DNA from: Parasphingopyxis algicola
Lineage (GTDB): Bacteria; Pseudomonadota; Alphaproteobacteria; Sphingomonadales; Sphingomonadaceae
DNA: 64,000 nt
Reading direction: 5' to 3'
Assembly: GCF_013378075.1 (NCBI RefSeq)
Contig: NZ_CP051131.1
Span: 2,368,501 to 2,432,500, forward strand
In this document: one piece after another, positions 8,967 through 17,334 of the stretch
Position numbering within the stretch: the first letter of the stretch is position 1
Layout of the letters: every line of letters starts with the position of its first letter
Notes under the pieces: model-generated
What the model was told of the DNA's origin: nothing
Database searches by the model: none
What the model saw: the letters and a program-made list of their open reading frames with translations, nothing else
Position numbers and translations under genes: made by a program

Positions 8967-11087
8967 ATGGCGGCATCTCGAGCATCGACGCGCGGGCCGG
9001 TCTGGCGCATTGCGATCGGACTGGTCAAGTTCGGCCTGTACGCCGCTTTTCTCGGTTTCGTCGCGCTGGCCGTCGCGGTCGGCATCGCGATGTCCTCGCT
9101 TCCCGATTTCGAGACCCTGCAATCCTCGCCCAACGGGCAGACCGTGCGCGTGCGCGCCGCCGACGGCACGGTCATCTTCGCGATGGGGCCGAGCTACGGC
9201 CAATGGCTGCGGCATGAGGAAATCCCTGAAATCATGCGCAACGCGATGGTCTCGGTCGAGGATCGCCGGTTCGAAAGCCATCTCGGCGTCGATCCGATCG
9301 GCATCGCCCGGTCTGTGGTCGTGCGCGTCGAACGCGGCAGCTGGGTGCAGGGCGGATCGACGATCACCCAGCAGCTCGCCCGCAACCTGTTCCTCACCAA
9401 CACCCGCACCTTCGGCCGCAAGATTCGCGAGATCATCCTCGCGCTCGCGATGGAGCGGACCTTCACCAAGGACCAGATCCTCGAACTCTATCTGAACCGC
9501 GTCTATTTCGGCGGCGGCGCCTATGGCATCGACGCGGCCTCGCGCCGCTTCTTCGGCCATTCGGCACGCGAGCTCGATCTGTCCGAGGCGGCCGTCGTCG
9601 CCGGGCTGGTCAAGGCGCCGTCGCGCTATTCGCCGACCGCCGACGCCCAGGCGGCGATCGGGCGGGCGGGCGTCGTACTCGACCTGATGGTCGAGACCGG
9701 CCAGATCAGCGCCAGCGAAGCGGCGGCAGCGGCACCCAACGACGTCGCGCTCGCGCCCCAGCCGCGCCGGAACTCGGTCCGTTATTTCACCGACTGGGCG
9801 CTGAACCAGCTCGATCTGCTGATCGACGAAACCCGCGCGCCGATCGACGTCTGGACGACGCTCGATCTCGAAATGCAGGCGCAGGCCGTCAATTCGGTCC
9901 GCGCCCACACGCCCGAGGGCGCGCAGGGCGCGCTCGTGGCGCTGGACCGCGACGGGGCCGTGCGCGCGATGGTCGGCGGGACCGATTATGTAACGTCCAA
10001 TTACAACCGCGCGGTCACCGCGGTTCGGCAGCCCGGTTCGTCCTGGAAGCTGTTCGTCTATCTCGCCGCGCTGGAGAACGGCTATACGCCCGGCGACCGG
10101 GTCGTCGACGAACCCGTCGACTGGAACGGCTGGCGGCCACGCAACAGCTCGGGCCGCTTTTCCGGCGAGATGGATGTCCGCAGCGCCTTCGCCTATTCGG
10201 TCAACACGGTCGCCGCGCAACTCGGCGCGGAAGTCGGGCTCCATACGGTGGCCAATATGGCGCAGCGGTTCGGGATCACGACGCCGGTCAATACCCATCC
10301 CTCGATGGTGCTCGGCACGTCGGAAGTGCGCGTGATCGACATGGCGCGCGCCTTCGCTTCGGTTTCGGCGCGCGGCACGGCGATCGAGCCTTATGGCATT
10401 GTCCGCGTGACGATGGAGGATCCCGATACGCGCGAGGAAATCGAGCTGCACCGCGCCGAGATCGACCAGTCGCGCGTCCTTGTGGCGCCCTATGTCGCTG
10501 CCGAGATGACCGACCTGCTGCAAACCGCAGTCGCCACCGGCACGGGCCGCGCCGCCCAGATCGGCCGACCGGTCGCGGGCAAGACAGGCACGACGAGTTC
10601 CAACCGGGACGGCTGGTTCGTGGGCTTTTCTTCAGGCCTCACCACCGCGGTCTGGATGGGCCGCGACGATGCGCGTCGCGTCGCCGGGCTGCAGGGCGGT
10701 CGCGCCCCGGCGCGCGCCTTCGCCGATTTCATGCGCTACGCGGTATCCAGCCGCCCGGTCGAGGAATTCGAAACGGCGGTGACCTTGCCCGAATGGCAGC
10801 TTGAGGACGAGGACGACGCCTATTTCGGAGATCCTCTCCGGGACGAGATTTTCGTCGACGAAAACGGCATGCCGATCGGCGATCCGGGCGTATATGGCGA
10901 AGACCGGCGCTACGAGGATATCGTCGCGCCCGACGATATGAACGAGGAGTGGCTCGACGAGGTACTCCGGCGCAGCGAGGGCGAACGGCGCGCGGAACGG
11001 CAGCGCGACGATCCGGTGCCGCAAAACGATCGCGACGGACTATCGGTGCCGCCGATCCGGACTCAGGAAGAAGAACCGACCCAGTAA
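8967..11087 (+). CDS. Class A penicillin-binding protein 1 (glycosyltransferase/transpeptidase)
   Basis: A 706-residue bifunctional murein synthase. One transmembrane anchor (residues ~15-42) is followed by the GT51 domain with 'SVEDRRFESHLGVD' (catalytic Glu) and 'QGGSTITQQLARNLFL'. The transpeptidase domain has the active-site Ser in 'PGSSWKLFVYLAALE', 'YSVNTVAAQ' as the SxN motif, and 'AGKTGTTSSNRDGWFVGFS' as the KTG motif. An acidic C-terminal tail of about 90 residues follows. It polymerises and cross-links peptidoglycan in the periplasm. Its 3' end overlaps the convergent metallopeptidase gene by 25 bp. Confidence 0.93.
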   Translation: MAASRASTRGPVWRIAIGLVKFGLYAAFLGFVALAVAVGIAMSSLPDFETLQSSPNGQTVRVRAADGTVIFAMGPSYGQWLRHEEIPEIMRNAMVSVEDRRFESHLGVDPIGIARSVVVRVERGSWVQGGSTITQQLARNLFLTNTRTFGRKIREIILALAMERTFTKDQILELYLNRVYFGGGAYGIDAASRRFFGHSARELDLSEAAVVAGLVKAPSRYSPTADAQAAIGRAGVVLDLMVETGQISASEAAAAAPNDVALAPQPRRNSVRYFTDWALNQLDLLIDETRAPIDVWTTLDLEMQAQAVNSVRAHTPEGAQGALVALDRDGAVRAMVGGTDYVTSNYNRAVTAVRQPGSSWKLFVYLAALENGYTPGDRVVDEPVDWNGWRPRNSSGRFSGEMDVRSAFAYSVNTVAAQLGAEVGLHTVANMAQRFGITTPVNTHPSMVLGTSEVRVIDMARAFASVSARGTAIEPYGIVRVTMEDPDTREEIELHRAEIDQSRVLVAPYVAAEMTDLLQTAVATGTGRAAQIGRPVAGKTGTTSSNRDGWFVGFSSGLTTAVWMGRDDARRVAGLQGGRAPARAFADFMRYAVSSRPVEEFETAVTLPEWQLEDEDDAYFGDPLRDEIFVDENGMPIGDPGVYGEDRRYEDIVAPDDMNEEWLDEVLRRSEGERRAERQRDDPVPQNDRDGLSVPPIRTQEEEPTQ

Positions 11088-11803
11088 AGCGCCGCGCCGT
11101 TTTCGCGCAACCAGGCACGTTCGGGTGCCGGGTCGCGGCCGAAAATCTCCGCCACCAGCGCATGGAATTCGGATCCGTGATGCATATGGACCCGGTGCGC
11201 AACCTCATGCGCGGCCGTAGCGCTGAGCACATCGGGCGGCGCCATGACGAGCCGCCAGCTGTAGCGGATATTGCCGCTGGCGGCGCAGCTACCCCAGCGG
11301 CTGCGCGCGTCACCGATGCTGATCCGCCCGATCTCGACGCCCGCGCGGCGGGCATAGCGGAGGGTCTCCTCTTCGAGGATCCGGCGCGCCTCGGCCTTCA
11401 GCCAGCGCAGGACCCGCGCGCCAATCGCTTCCTCGGGGCCGCCCAGCGTCAGACGGTCGTCGTCGAGCTTCGGCGTTCGCAGGCGCCCGGGCGCCCAGTC
11501 GATCCGGCGGTCGCGGCCGCGATAGGGCACGGTTCCGCCCGCCTCGATCGGTTGGATCCCCGGCAGTTTGGCCAGTTGCCCTTCGATCCAGTCGCGCTGG
11601 GTTTCGGCCCATTGCCGCGCCTTGGTAAGGCTCGAGCGTTGCGGCAGGCTCAGCAGCACACGTCCATCGCGCGGATCGACGCGCAGGCGGAAGGAGCGCG
11701 CCCGCGGATGCCGTTTCACCGTCAGGGTCCGGCGATGGGCGCCGCCTTCGAAGACCGGATCAGAGGACGCGGTCGACACAATGATGCTCGAGATCGCCCG
11801 CAT
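11063..11803 (-). CDS. DUF45 (YgjP-type) zinc metallopeptidase
   Basis: A 246-residue cytoplasmic protein with the DUF45/M48-like catalytic helix 'AAHEVAHRVHMHHGSEF' (HExxH plus downstream His) near residue 200, and the family marker 'ARSRWGSCAASGNIRYSWRL' just before it. The ATG at 11803 overlaps the upstream YcgN-like gene by 44 bp; a GTG at 11779 is an alternative start. The biological substrate of this family is not settled. Confidence 0.85.
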   Translation of the reverse strand: MRAISSIIVSTASSDPVFEGGAHRRTLTVKRHPRARSFRLRVDPRDGRVLLSLPQRSSLTKARQWAETQRDWIEGQLAKLPGIQPIEAGGTVPYRGRDRRIDWAPGRLRTPKLDDDRLTLGGPEEAIGARVLRWLKAEARRILEEETLRYARRAGVEIGRISIGDARSRWGSCAASGNIRYSWRLVMAPPDVLSATAAHEVAHRVHMHHGSEFHALVAEIFGRDPAPERAWLRENGAALYWVGSSS

Positions 11804-12194
11804 CGAGCTCGGAAACCGTCCACCCGCGCACCGATTCCCCGGCCCGGTGGACCGCGTCGCGATCGCCGCTCACCAGATAGTGCCAGTCGGGCAGCGGTTC
11901 GCCGCGCGCCAGCAGTCGATAGGCGCAGGTGCGCGGCAGCCACGGAAAATCCTGCATGTTGCGCGCGCTCAACCGCAGGCAGTCGGGCACCCGGATCCGG
12001 CGATGTTGGTAGTCGGTGCAGCGCGCGGTTTCGCGGTCGAGCAGTTTGCACGCGACATTGGTCGCCTGGACCGCTCCGGTATCGGCATCTTCAAGCTTGT
12101 GCAGGCAGCATTTTCCGCAGCCGTCGCACAGCGATTCCCATTCGTCCCGCGTCATCCGGTCGAGCCGCTTGGTTTCCCAGAAATTGCCGCTCAT
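11760..12194 (-). CDS. YcgN/UPF0260 family Cys-cluster protein
   Basis: A 144-residue protein with 'LCDGCGKCCLHKLED' near residue 20 and further Cys residues at 'ACKLLD', 'ARCTDYQ', 'PDCLRL' and 'RTCAYR'. The spacing is that of the UPF0260 zinc/iron-chelating family. The start at 12194 (Met-Ser-Gly-Asn-Phe-Trp) matches the usual family N-terminus. The end 'LEHHCVDRVL' is also family-typical. It is probably co-transcribed with the metallopeptidase gene, which it overlaps. Function is unknown. Confidence 0.88.
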   Translation of the reverse strand: MSGNFWETKRLDRMTRDEWESLCDGCGKCCLHKLEDADTGAVQATNVACKLLDRETARCTDYQHRRIRVPDCLRLSARNMQDFPWLPRTCAYRLLARGEPLPDWHYLVSGDRDAVHRAGESVRGWTVSELDAGDLEHHCVDRVL

Positions 12195-12204
12195 CGGCCG
12201 GCTC

Positions 12205-12807
12205 TCACCGGGCCCAGCGAACCAGGGTTTCGGCGATCGCGTCCGGACTGTCCTGCAGCGGCAGGATCGCCAGCGGTTCGCCCTCGGGACCGAACAGCAC
12301 GGCATTGTTGCTGTGATCGACGAGATAGTTGCCCGAACCGTCATCCTCGCCCAGCTGGTAATATACGCCGTAACGCTCGGCCGCCGCGTCGATTGCGGCG
12401 CGCGAGCCCGACAAGCCGACCATGCGCGGATGGAAGCTGTCGGTGAACTGGGTCAGCACCTCGGGTGTGTCGCGGGCAGGGTCGACGCTGACGAAGATCG
12501 GCGTGATCCGTTCGGCAAGCGCCGGATCGCTCTCCTCGAGCACCCGCATCGCCTGGCCGAGTTTCTGCATATCGACCGGGCAGACATCGGGACAAAAGGC
12601 ATAGCCGAAATAGACGACGCGGTTCTGGCCTGCGAAATCGGCCTCGCGGACCGTATCGCCATTCTCGTCGACCAGTTCGAAATCACCGCCGATCGCGGCG
12701 CCTTCGAGCGGCGGCGATGCCGGGGCGGTTTCGCCGGAACAGGCGGTGAGCGCGATCGATGCGAACAGCGCCAGCGCGTGAATTTTCAGGGGTTTGAGAT
12801 CGTTCAT
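12205..12807 (-). CDS. SCO1/SenC family copper-binding lipoprotein
   Basis: About 200 residues with a lipoprotein signal (Leu-Thr-Ala-Cys) followed by a thioredoxin-like fold. The metal-binding CPDVCP motif and the distant His in 'VDHSNNAVLFG' are intact. SCO proteins deliver copper to the CuA centre of cytochrome oxidase, or act as thiol reductases, at the inner membrane. An in-frame ATG at 12822 is an alternative start. It lies 10 bp upstream of the YcgN-like gene in the same direction. Confidence 0.9.
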   Translation of the reverse strand: MNDLKPLKIHALALFASIALTACSGETAPASPPLEGAAIGGDFELVDENGDTVREADFAGQNRVVYFGYAFCPDVCPVDMQKLGQAMRVLEESDPALAERITPIFVSVDPARDTPEVLTQFTDSFHPRMVGLSGSRAAIDAAAERYGVYYQLGEDDGSGNYLVDHSNNAVLFGPEGEPLAILPLQDSPDAIAETLVRWAR

Positions 12808-12868
12808 GACAGGGCCAGTCATGCTTTGCTAAAGGGCGAGTTGCAAGTATCAAACGGGGTAAGTTTTC

Positions 12869-13501
12869 ATGCGCGGGTCGACCATGTCACGATTGTCCAG
12901 GCGAGCCACGGCGATCCTCGTCGCGGCGCTCGGCGCGCTGCTCCTGCCGGTAGCGGCGCCGGCGCAGTTTTCCGACACCTACAATTTCCTGCGCGGGGTG
13001 CGCGATCGCGATTTCGCGACCGTGCGCGACCTCGTCGAACAGCCGAGCTCGACGGTGATCAACGTGCGCGACCGGTCGACCGGCGAAGCCGCGCTGCACA
13101 TCGTGACGCGGCGGCGCGATTCGCAATGGCTGCTCTACCTGCTCCGCCAGAACGCCAATCCCAATATCCGCGACAGCGAGGGGAATACCGCCCTGCATAT
13201 CGCCGCGCAGATCGGTTATCCCGATGCGGTGAACTGGCTTCGGATCGTCAATGCCGATCTCGACGCCCGCAACGATCGCGGCGAAACGCCGCTGATCCTC
13301 GCCGTGCAACAGCGCAATACCGGGGTCGTCCGCCAGCTCGTCGATGCGGGGGCGAATCCCGGCATCGCCGACAGCGTTGTCGGCCTTTCGGCGAGGGACT
13401 ATGCCGTGCGCGACGGCCGCTCTGCCGACATCGTCACGATCCTGGACTCGGCCGAAGCCGAGACCGAAGACGCGCCGGTGATGGGACCGACACCCAACTA
13501 G
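12869..13501 (+). CDS. Secreted ankyrin-repeat protein
   Basis: A 210-residue protein with a signal peptide ending around Ala-Pro-Ala-Gln. It has about four ankyrin repeats, visible as 'TGEAALHIVTRRRDSQWLLYLL', 'EGNTALHIAAQIGYPDAV' and 'RGETPLILAVQQRNTGVV'. GGGG lies about 9 bp before the ATG at 12869; an ATG at 12884 is in frame. It is inferred to be a periplasmic protein-protein interaction scaffold with no known partner. It converges on mmcB with 1 bp between stops. Confidence 0.82.
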   Translation: MRGSTMSRLSRRATAILVAALGALLLPVAAPAQFSDTYNFLRGVRDRDFATVRDLVEQPSSTVINVRDRSTGEAALHIVTRRRDSQWLLYLLRQNANPNIRDSEGNTALHIAAQIGYPDAVNWLRIVNADLDARNDRGETPLILAVQQRNTGVVRQLVDAGANPGIADSVVGLSARDYAVRDGRSADIVTILDSAEAETEDAPVMGPTPN

Positions 13502-13502
13502 A

Positions 13503-13985
13503 TTAGTCGAAGCCCGCCAGATGCGGATCTTCGGCCGCGAGCAACCGGGCCGCCGCCCGGCGGGCGAAACGCAACGTCTCGGCCCGGCGGCGCGCAGCGG
13601 CCAGCGGTTGTTCTGCTGCTTCGCGAACGATCGCCGCGTCATAGGGATCGGCCACGATCAGCCCCGAAACCTCCGGCCGCAATTCTTCGCGCGCACACAG
13701 ATCGAGATCGAAACCGGCGGGCACGGCCCAGAAGAAACGGTCGCAATACTCGAGATAGTCGGGCCATTTCCGGTCGCCGAGCAGGTCGGCGCGGCTGACC
13801 TTGATCTCGACGATCACGACATGGCCACTGGCGTCGATCGCCATGATATCCGCCCGGCGGCCGTTGCCGAGCGTGACCTCTGCGAGCGCGATCAGCTCCT
13901 GCCGGAAGAAGAGCCGCGCGACGCCGCGCGCGACGTGGGCGGCCTCCAGCCGCTCGTCGCTGCCGATAATCCCCGAATCCGCCAT
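13503..13985 (-). CDS. mmcB: MmcB family DNA repair protein (DUF1052 nuclease fold)
   Basis: The 160-residue product matches the MmcB family: 'ALAEVTLGNGRRADIMAID' and 'HVVIVEIKVSRADLLGDRKWPDYL' carry the Asp and Glu-x-Lys pattern of PD-(D/E)xK nuclease folds. In Caulobacter MmcB is an SOS-linked gene needed for resistance to some DNA lesions. No convincing LexA box was found just upstream by eye. Confidence 0.85.
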   Translation of the reverse strand: MADSGIIGSDERLEAAHVARGVARLFFRQELIALAEVTLGNGRRADIMAIDASGHVVIVEIKVSRADLLGDRKWPDYLEYCDRFFWAVPAGFDLDLCAREELRPEVSGLIVADPYDAAIVREAAEQPLAAARRRAETLRFARRAAARLLAAEDPHLAGFD

Positions 13986-14043
13986 GCGCGATATCTAGAA
14001 CAAAGATCGAACGAAAAAAAGAGGCGCCCGACCAGGCAGGGAT

Positions 14044-14385
14044 CTAGTCGGCACCGATGAAGTCTTCGAGCCAATCTTCGGGTTCGTCGAGATCGATTTC
14101 GACGACCCAGATATCGGGATCGAATTTGCGTCTATTTTCGAGATAGGCGGTGAGCGCCTCGGGATCGCCGGCATTTTCAGGTCCTGCCTCGACCCATCGA
14201 TAGCTGCCGTCCGGCGCGAGGCCGCGTTCGCGCATGCCGTTCACCACGCCGCGATCGGCAAGCGCCAGCAGCACCGCGCCCGATATCTCGTCGCCCTTGG
14301 TCAGGACCATCGCATGGCCGCCAGCCGCCTCGGCGCGCCGCCGCAAGGCGCCGACCAGCATCTTGCTCGTGATCCGGCTGCTCAT
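14044..14385 (-). CDS. DUF1491 family protein
   Basis: A 113-residue protein of the alphaproteobacterial DUF1491 family ('LVGALRRRAEAAGGHAMVLTKGD', 'DPDIWVVEIDLDEPEDWL'). The start overlaps the stop of the upstream thioesterase gene by 4 bp (ATGA-type), so the two are translationally coupled. No catalytic motif is visible and the role is unknown. Confidence 0.85.
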   Translation of the reverse strand: MSSRITSKMLVGALRRRAEAAGGHAMVLTKGDEISGAVLLALADRGVVNGMRERGLAPDGSYRWVEAGPENAGDPEALTAYLENRRKFDPDIWVVEIDLDEPEDWLEDFIGAD

Positions 14386-14861
14386 GCCGGCTGGCGATAG
14401 CCGTCGAGCGAAGAGAGCGCGATCCGCGATTTCATGAAGGTGCCGGTGCCGCGCGCCGCTTCCTCGCCCTCGGCGTCGATCAGCCGTGCTTCGGCGACGA
14501 ACACACGGCGCTGGCCGCTGACCCAGCGTCCTTCGGCGGTGACCGAACCGCCCGTCATCGGCCGGGTGAACAGCAGGTTGAAGCCGGTGGTCAGCAGGAA
14601 TCGGTCCGAAACGAGGCTGTTCGCCGCATAGAAGGCCGCATCGTCGAGCATCTTGAAATAGCTCGTGCCGTGCACCGCGCCCGCCGCGTGAAAATAGCGT
14701 TTGTCGAGATCGAAGTGGATTCGCGCGAATCCGCTTTCGACGATCTCGAGCCGGGATCGCCAGATTTCGTTGATCGGCGCCGAATCGTATAGCGATTCCA
14801 GCGCCCGGAAATGCGCCTCGGCACCGGCCAGCGGCGCGCCCTTTTTCGGCGCGTCAGGCAG
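14382..14861 (-). CDS. PaaI-type hotdog thioesterase
   Basis: A hotdog-fold protein of about 159 residues with 'RYFHAAGAVHGTSYFKMLDDAAFYAANS' (the His-Gly and Asp region of PaaI/DUF4442 thioesterases) and the strand 'GFNLLFTRPMTGG'. Homology begins right after the proposed CTG at 14861, which has GAGG about 9 nt upstream and overlaps the ptsN stop. The nearest in-frame ATG is at 14894, inside ptsN, without a ribosome site. It presumably hydrolyses an acyl-CoA in the cytoplasm. Confidence 0.75.
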   Translation of the reverse strand: MPDAPKKGAPLAGAEAHFRALESLYDSAPINEIWRSRLEIVESGFARIHFDLDKRYFHAAGAVHGTSYFKMLDDAAFYAANSLVSDRFLLTTGFNLLFTRPMTGGSVTAEGRWVSGQRRVFVAEARLIDAEGEEAARGTGTFMKSRIALSSLDGYRQPA

Positions 14862-15318
14862 CGTCCGCCGCCTCGAAACTGGCGAGCAGCGCATAGACGG
14901 CGTCGGTCGAACGCGCACCGCGAAGCTTGGCGACGAAATCGCCGTCGCGCAGGCGGCGGCTGATCCGCGCCAGGGCACGCAGATGCGCCGCGCCGTCGGC
15001 CTCGGGCGAAAACAGAGCGAAAACGCAATCGACCGGCAAATCATCGACCGAATCATAATCGACCGGGTCGTTCAGGCGCAGAAAGATGCCGAACGGCTTT
15101 TCCAGACTGTCGATCCGGCCATGCGGAATCGCGACTCCTTCGCCGAATCCGGTCGAACCCAGTTTCTCGCGCGCAATCAGCTGCTGCTCGAGGGTTCCGG
15201 CATCGAAATCGGCGATATGCGCCGCATGGCTCGCGATCAGGCGGAACAGTGCGGCCTTGCTGTCCACAGCGTCGGCGAAAACGACGAATGCGGGACTCGG
15301 AAACTCATACTCGGACAT
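14854..15318 (-). CDS. ptsN: Nitrogen-PTS EIIA component PtsN
   Basis: The 154-residue EIIA-Ntr domain has its phosphorylatable His in 'GFGEGVAIPHGRIDSLEKP' near residue 66 and the following 'FGIFLRLNDPVDYDSVDDLPVD' strand. It accepts phosphate from NPr in the nitrogen phosphotransferase chain and regulates K+ transport and metabolism. It lies downstream of hpf on the same strand, as in the rpoN-hpf-ptsN clusters of many proteobacteria; rpoN is not present here. Confidence 0.93.
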   Translation of the reverse strand: MSEYEFPSPAFVVFADAVDSKAALFRLIASHAAHIADFDAGTLEQQLIAREKLGSTGFGEGVAIPHGRIDSLEKPFGIFLRLNDPVDYDSVDDLPVDCVFALFSPEADGAAHLRALARISRRLRDGDFVAKLRGARSTDAVYALLASFEAADAA

Positions 15319-15380
15319 GAAACACCTTGATTACGCGATGATGGTCCGGCGGAAGCCGGGGTTAGGGGGTCGACTTGTCT

Positions 15381-15968
15381 TCAGTTCGCGCGGTCGGGCT
15401 CGACCCAGCCGATGGATCCGTCCCGGCGCCGATACACCATATTATATACCCCGGTGTCGCTATTTTTGAAGAGCAGGGCGTTGGTGTTGCGCAAATCGAG
15501 CATCCAGACCGCATTGGATACGCTGGCATCGGGGACGTCGACGCTCGTTTCGGCGATGATCGGCGGATTATCCGGTACGTCCTCGACTTCGTCGCCACCT
15601 TGGAACACCGTATAGCCGGCGCTCGACTCGGGCAGCTCGGGCGGCATCTCGCCATTGGCGTGCTTGTGATGGTCCTTGAGCCTGTCCATATGCCGCCGCA
15701 GCTGCTTTTCGACATGGCCGGCGGCTTCCTCAAACGCAGCATGCGCATCGCCCTGGCTGGCCGCTTCGCCTTTCAGGATAACCCCCTGCATTACATGGGC
15801 GACGATCGCGCACCGGAATCCGTGATCGTGCGGGCCCTTGCCGAACGTCACCTTCGCGGAAATGGCACGGGCAAAATATTTGTCGGCGATCGCCGTCATC
15901 CGCTCCTCGACATGATCCTTCAGCGCATCACCGGTTTCGACCTGATGTCCCGATACACGAATGTCCAT
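15381..15968 (-). CDS. hpf: Ribosome hibernation-promoting factor, long form
   Basis: A 195-residue long HPF. The N-terminal S30AE domain begins 'MDIRVSGHQVETGDALKDHV', a charged linker follows, and the C-terminal dimerisation domain contains 'SNAVWMLDLRNTNALLFKN'. Long HPF dimerises 70S ribosomes into inactive 100S particles in stationary phase. The gene is followed by ptsN. Confidence 0.93.
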   Translation of the reverse strand: MDIRVSGHQVETGDALKDHVEERMTAIADKYFARAISAKVTFGKGPHDHGFRCAIVAHVMQGVILKGEAASQGDAHAAFEEAAGHVEKQLRRHMDRLKDHHKHANGEMPPELPESSAGYTVFQGGDEVEDVPDNPPIIAETSVDVPDASVSNAVWMLDLRNTNALLFKNSDTGVYNMVYRRRDGSIGWVEPDRAN

Positions 15969-16021
15969 TACGCTATTCCTTCATCATCATGCGTCCGCCC
16001 GGCGGGCGAGACGGCTTGCCT

Positions 16022-16732
16022 TCAACCCTTCGCCTGCCGTTCGGCCCATAGCGGGTCGGTCAGCCGGGCGATAAATGCGGCGTGGCGCGCCTGTTCTTCC
16101 GGCGATGCGGCATGCGGGCGCGGCTCGCGGACCGGGCGGCCGGGCGCCGGCGTCCGATCCACCATACGCGTTTCCGCGGACCCGCTCTCAGCCGTTTCTT
16201 CGGCCAGCACGAGACCGATCTGCCGCCCGCCCGTCAGCTCGACATAGACCTGCGCGAGCAACTGCGCGTCGAGCAGCGCGCCATGAAGGACGCGCTGGCT
16301 GCGGTCCACCCCGTAGCGCGTGCAAAGGGCGTCGAGACTGTGTTTGGCGCCCGGATGCTTGGTCCGCGCGATCGCCAGGGTGTCGATCATCCGCTCCATG
16401 CCGACCGCGGCATGACCCGCACGTTCAAGCTCGGCGTTCAGGAAGCCGAAATCGAACTGCGCATTATGCGCGACGAGCGGGCTGTCTTCGATGAAATCGA
16501 TAAAATTCTGGGCCTCGACCGAAAACATGGGCTTGTTGGCGAGAAAGGCGTCGGACAGCCCATGGACCTCGAACGCCTCGCTCGGCATCTCGCGCTCGGG
16601 ATTGCAATAAATGTGGAAGCTGCGCCCGGTTTCGACCCGGTTGACCATTTCAAGCGCGCCAATTTCCACCAGTCTGTGCCCGTCTGTCGGGCTGAGGCCG
16701 GTGGTTTCCGTATCGAAAACTATTTCACGCAT
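16022..16732 (-). CDS. dnaQ: DNA polymerase III epsilon subunit (3'-5' exonuclease)
   Basis: A 236-residue proofreading exonuclease. The DEDDh motifs are ExoI 'EIVFDTETTGLSPTDGHRLV', ExoII 'SPLVAHNAQFDFGFLNAEL' and ExoIII 'HSLDALCTRYGV'. The ATG at 16732 lies inside the end of coaE and is preferred to a TTG three codons upstream. It is the last gene of the ppsR-maf-aroE-coaE-dnaQ run, which reads away from the proposed origin. Confidence 0.94.
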   Translation of the reverse strand: MREIVFDTETTGLSPTDGHRLVEIGALEMVNRVETGRSFHIYCNPEREMPSEAFEVHGLSDAFLANKPMFSVEAQNFIDFIEDSPLVAHNAQFDFGFLNAELERAGHAAVGMERMIDTLAIARTKHPGAKHSLDALCTRYGVDRSQRVLHGALLDAQLLAQVYVELTGGRQIGLVLAEETAESGSAETRMVDRTPAPGRPVREPRPHAASPEEQARHAAFIARLTDPLWAERQAKG

Positions 16733-17334
16733 TGTTTGCAATATCGGACGTCATGCGCCCGTAAGCAAGTGACGAGAGCGTCAACCTGCGCGCGCGTCTT
16801 TTCAAGGGTCGTTCCGGTATCGATAATGAAATCCGCCCGCGCGCGCTTTTCCGCATCGGGGAGTTGCAAGCCGAGAATATGTTCGAATTTTTCGACCGTC
16901 ATGCCCGGGCGTTTGAGAACGCGCTCGCGCTGAATCTCGGCGGGCGCGGATACTACGATGACCGCGTCGAGCCCGGCATCGCCGGTTTTCTCGTACAGGA
17001 GCGGAATATCGAACAGAACCAGCGGGGCGTCGCGATGCTCTTCGAGAAAGGCGGCGCGGTTGAGCCCGACCGCCGGGTGGATCAACTCCTCCAGCGCCCG
17101 CAATTTTTCGCTGTCCCCCAGCACCGCCTTGGAGAGTTTCGCGCGATCGACGCCGTCGGGGCCGGTGGTCCCCGGAAACAGTTCCTCGATCGCCGCGACG
17201 AGCTCGCCGCCCGGTCCCTGGAGCCGGTGCACTTCGGCATCGGCGTCGAACACCGGCACGCCCGCGGCCGCGAACATCGCCGCGACCGTCGATTTGCCCA
17301 TGCCGATCGAGCCGGTGAGACCGAGCAGGATCAT
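16720..17334 (-). CDS. coaE: Dephospho-CoA kinase
   Basis: The 204-residue protein begins 'MILLGLTGSIGMGKSTVAAM', a perfect P-loop, and has 'FDADAEVHRL' and 'PLVLFDIPLLYEKTGD' as substrate and lid motifs. It carries out the last step of CoA synthesis, phosphorylating the 3'-hydroxyl of dephospho-CoA. Start and stop overlap aroE and dnaQ respectively (ATGA at 17331-17334). Confidence 0.95.
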   Translation of the reverse strand: MILLGLTGSIGMGKSTVAAMFAAAGVPVFDADAEVHRLQGPGGELVAAIEELFPGTTGPDGVDRAKLSKAVLGDSEKLRALEELIHPAVGLNRAAFLEEHRDAPLVLFDIPLLYEKTGDAGLDAVIVVSAPAEIQRERVLKRPGMTVEKFEHILGLQLPDAEKRARADFIIDTGTTLEKTRAQVDALVTCLRAHDVRYCKQCVK

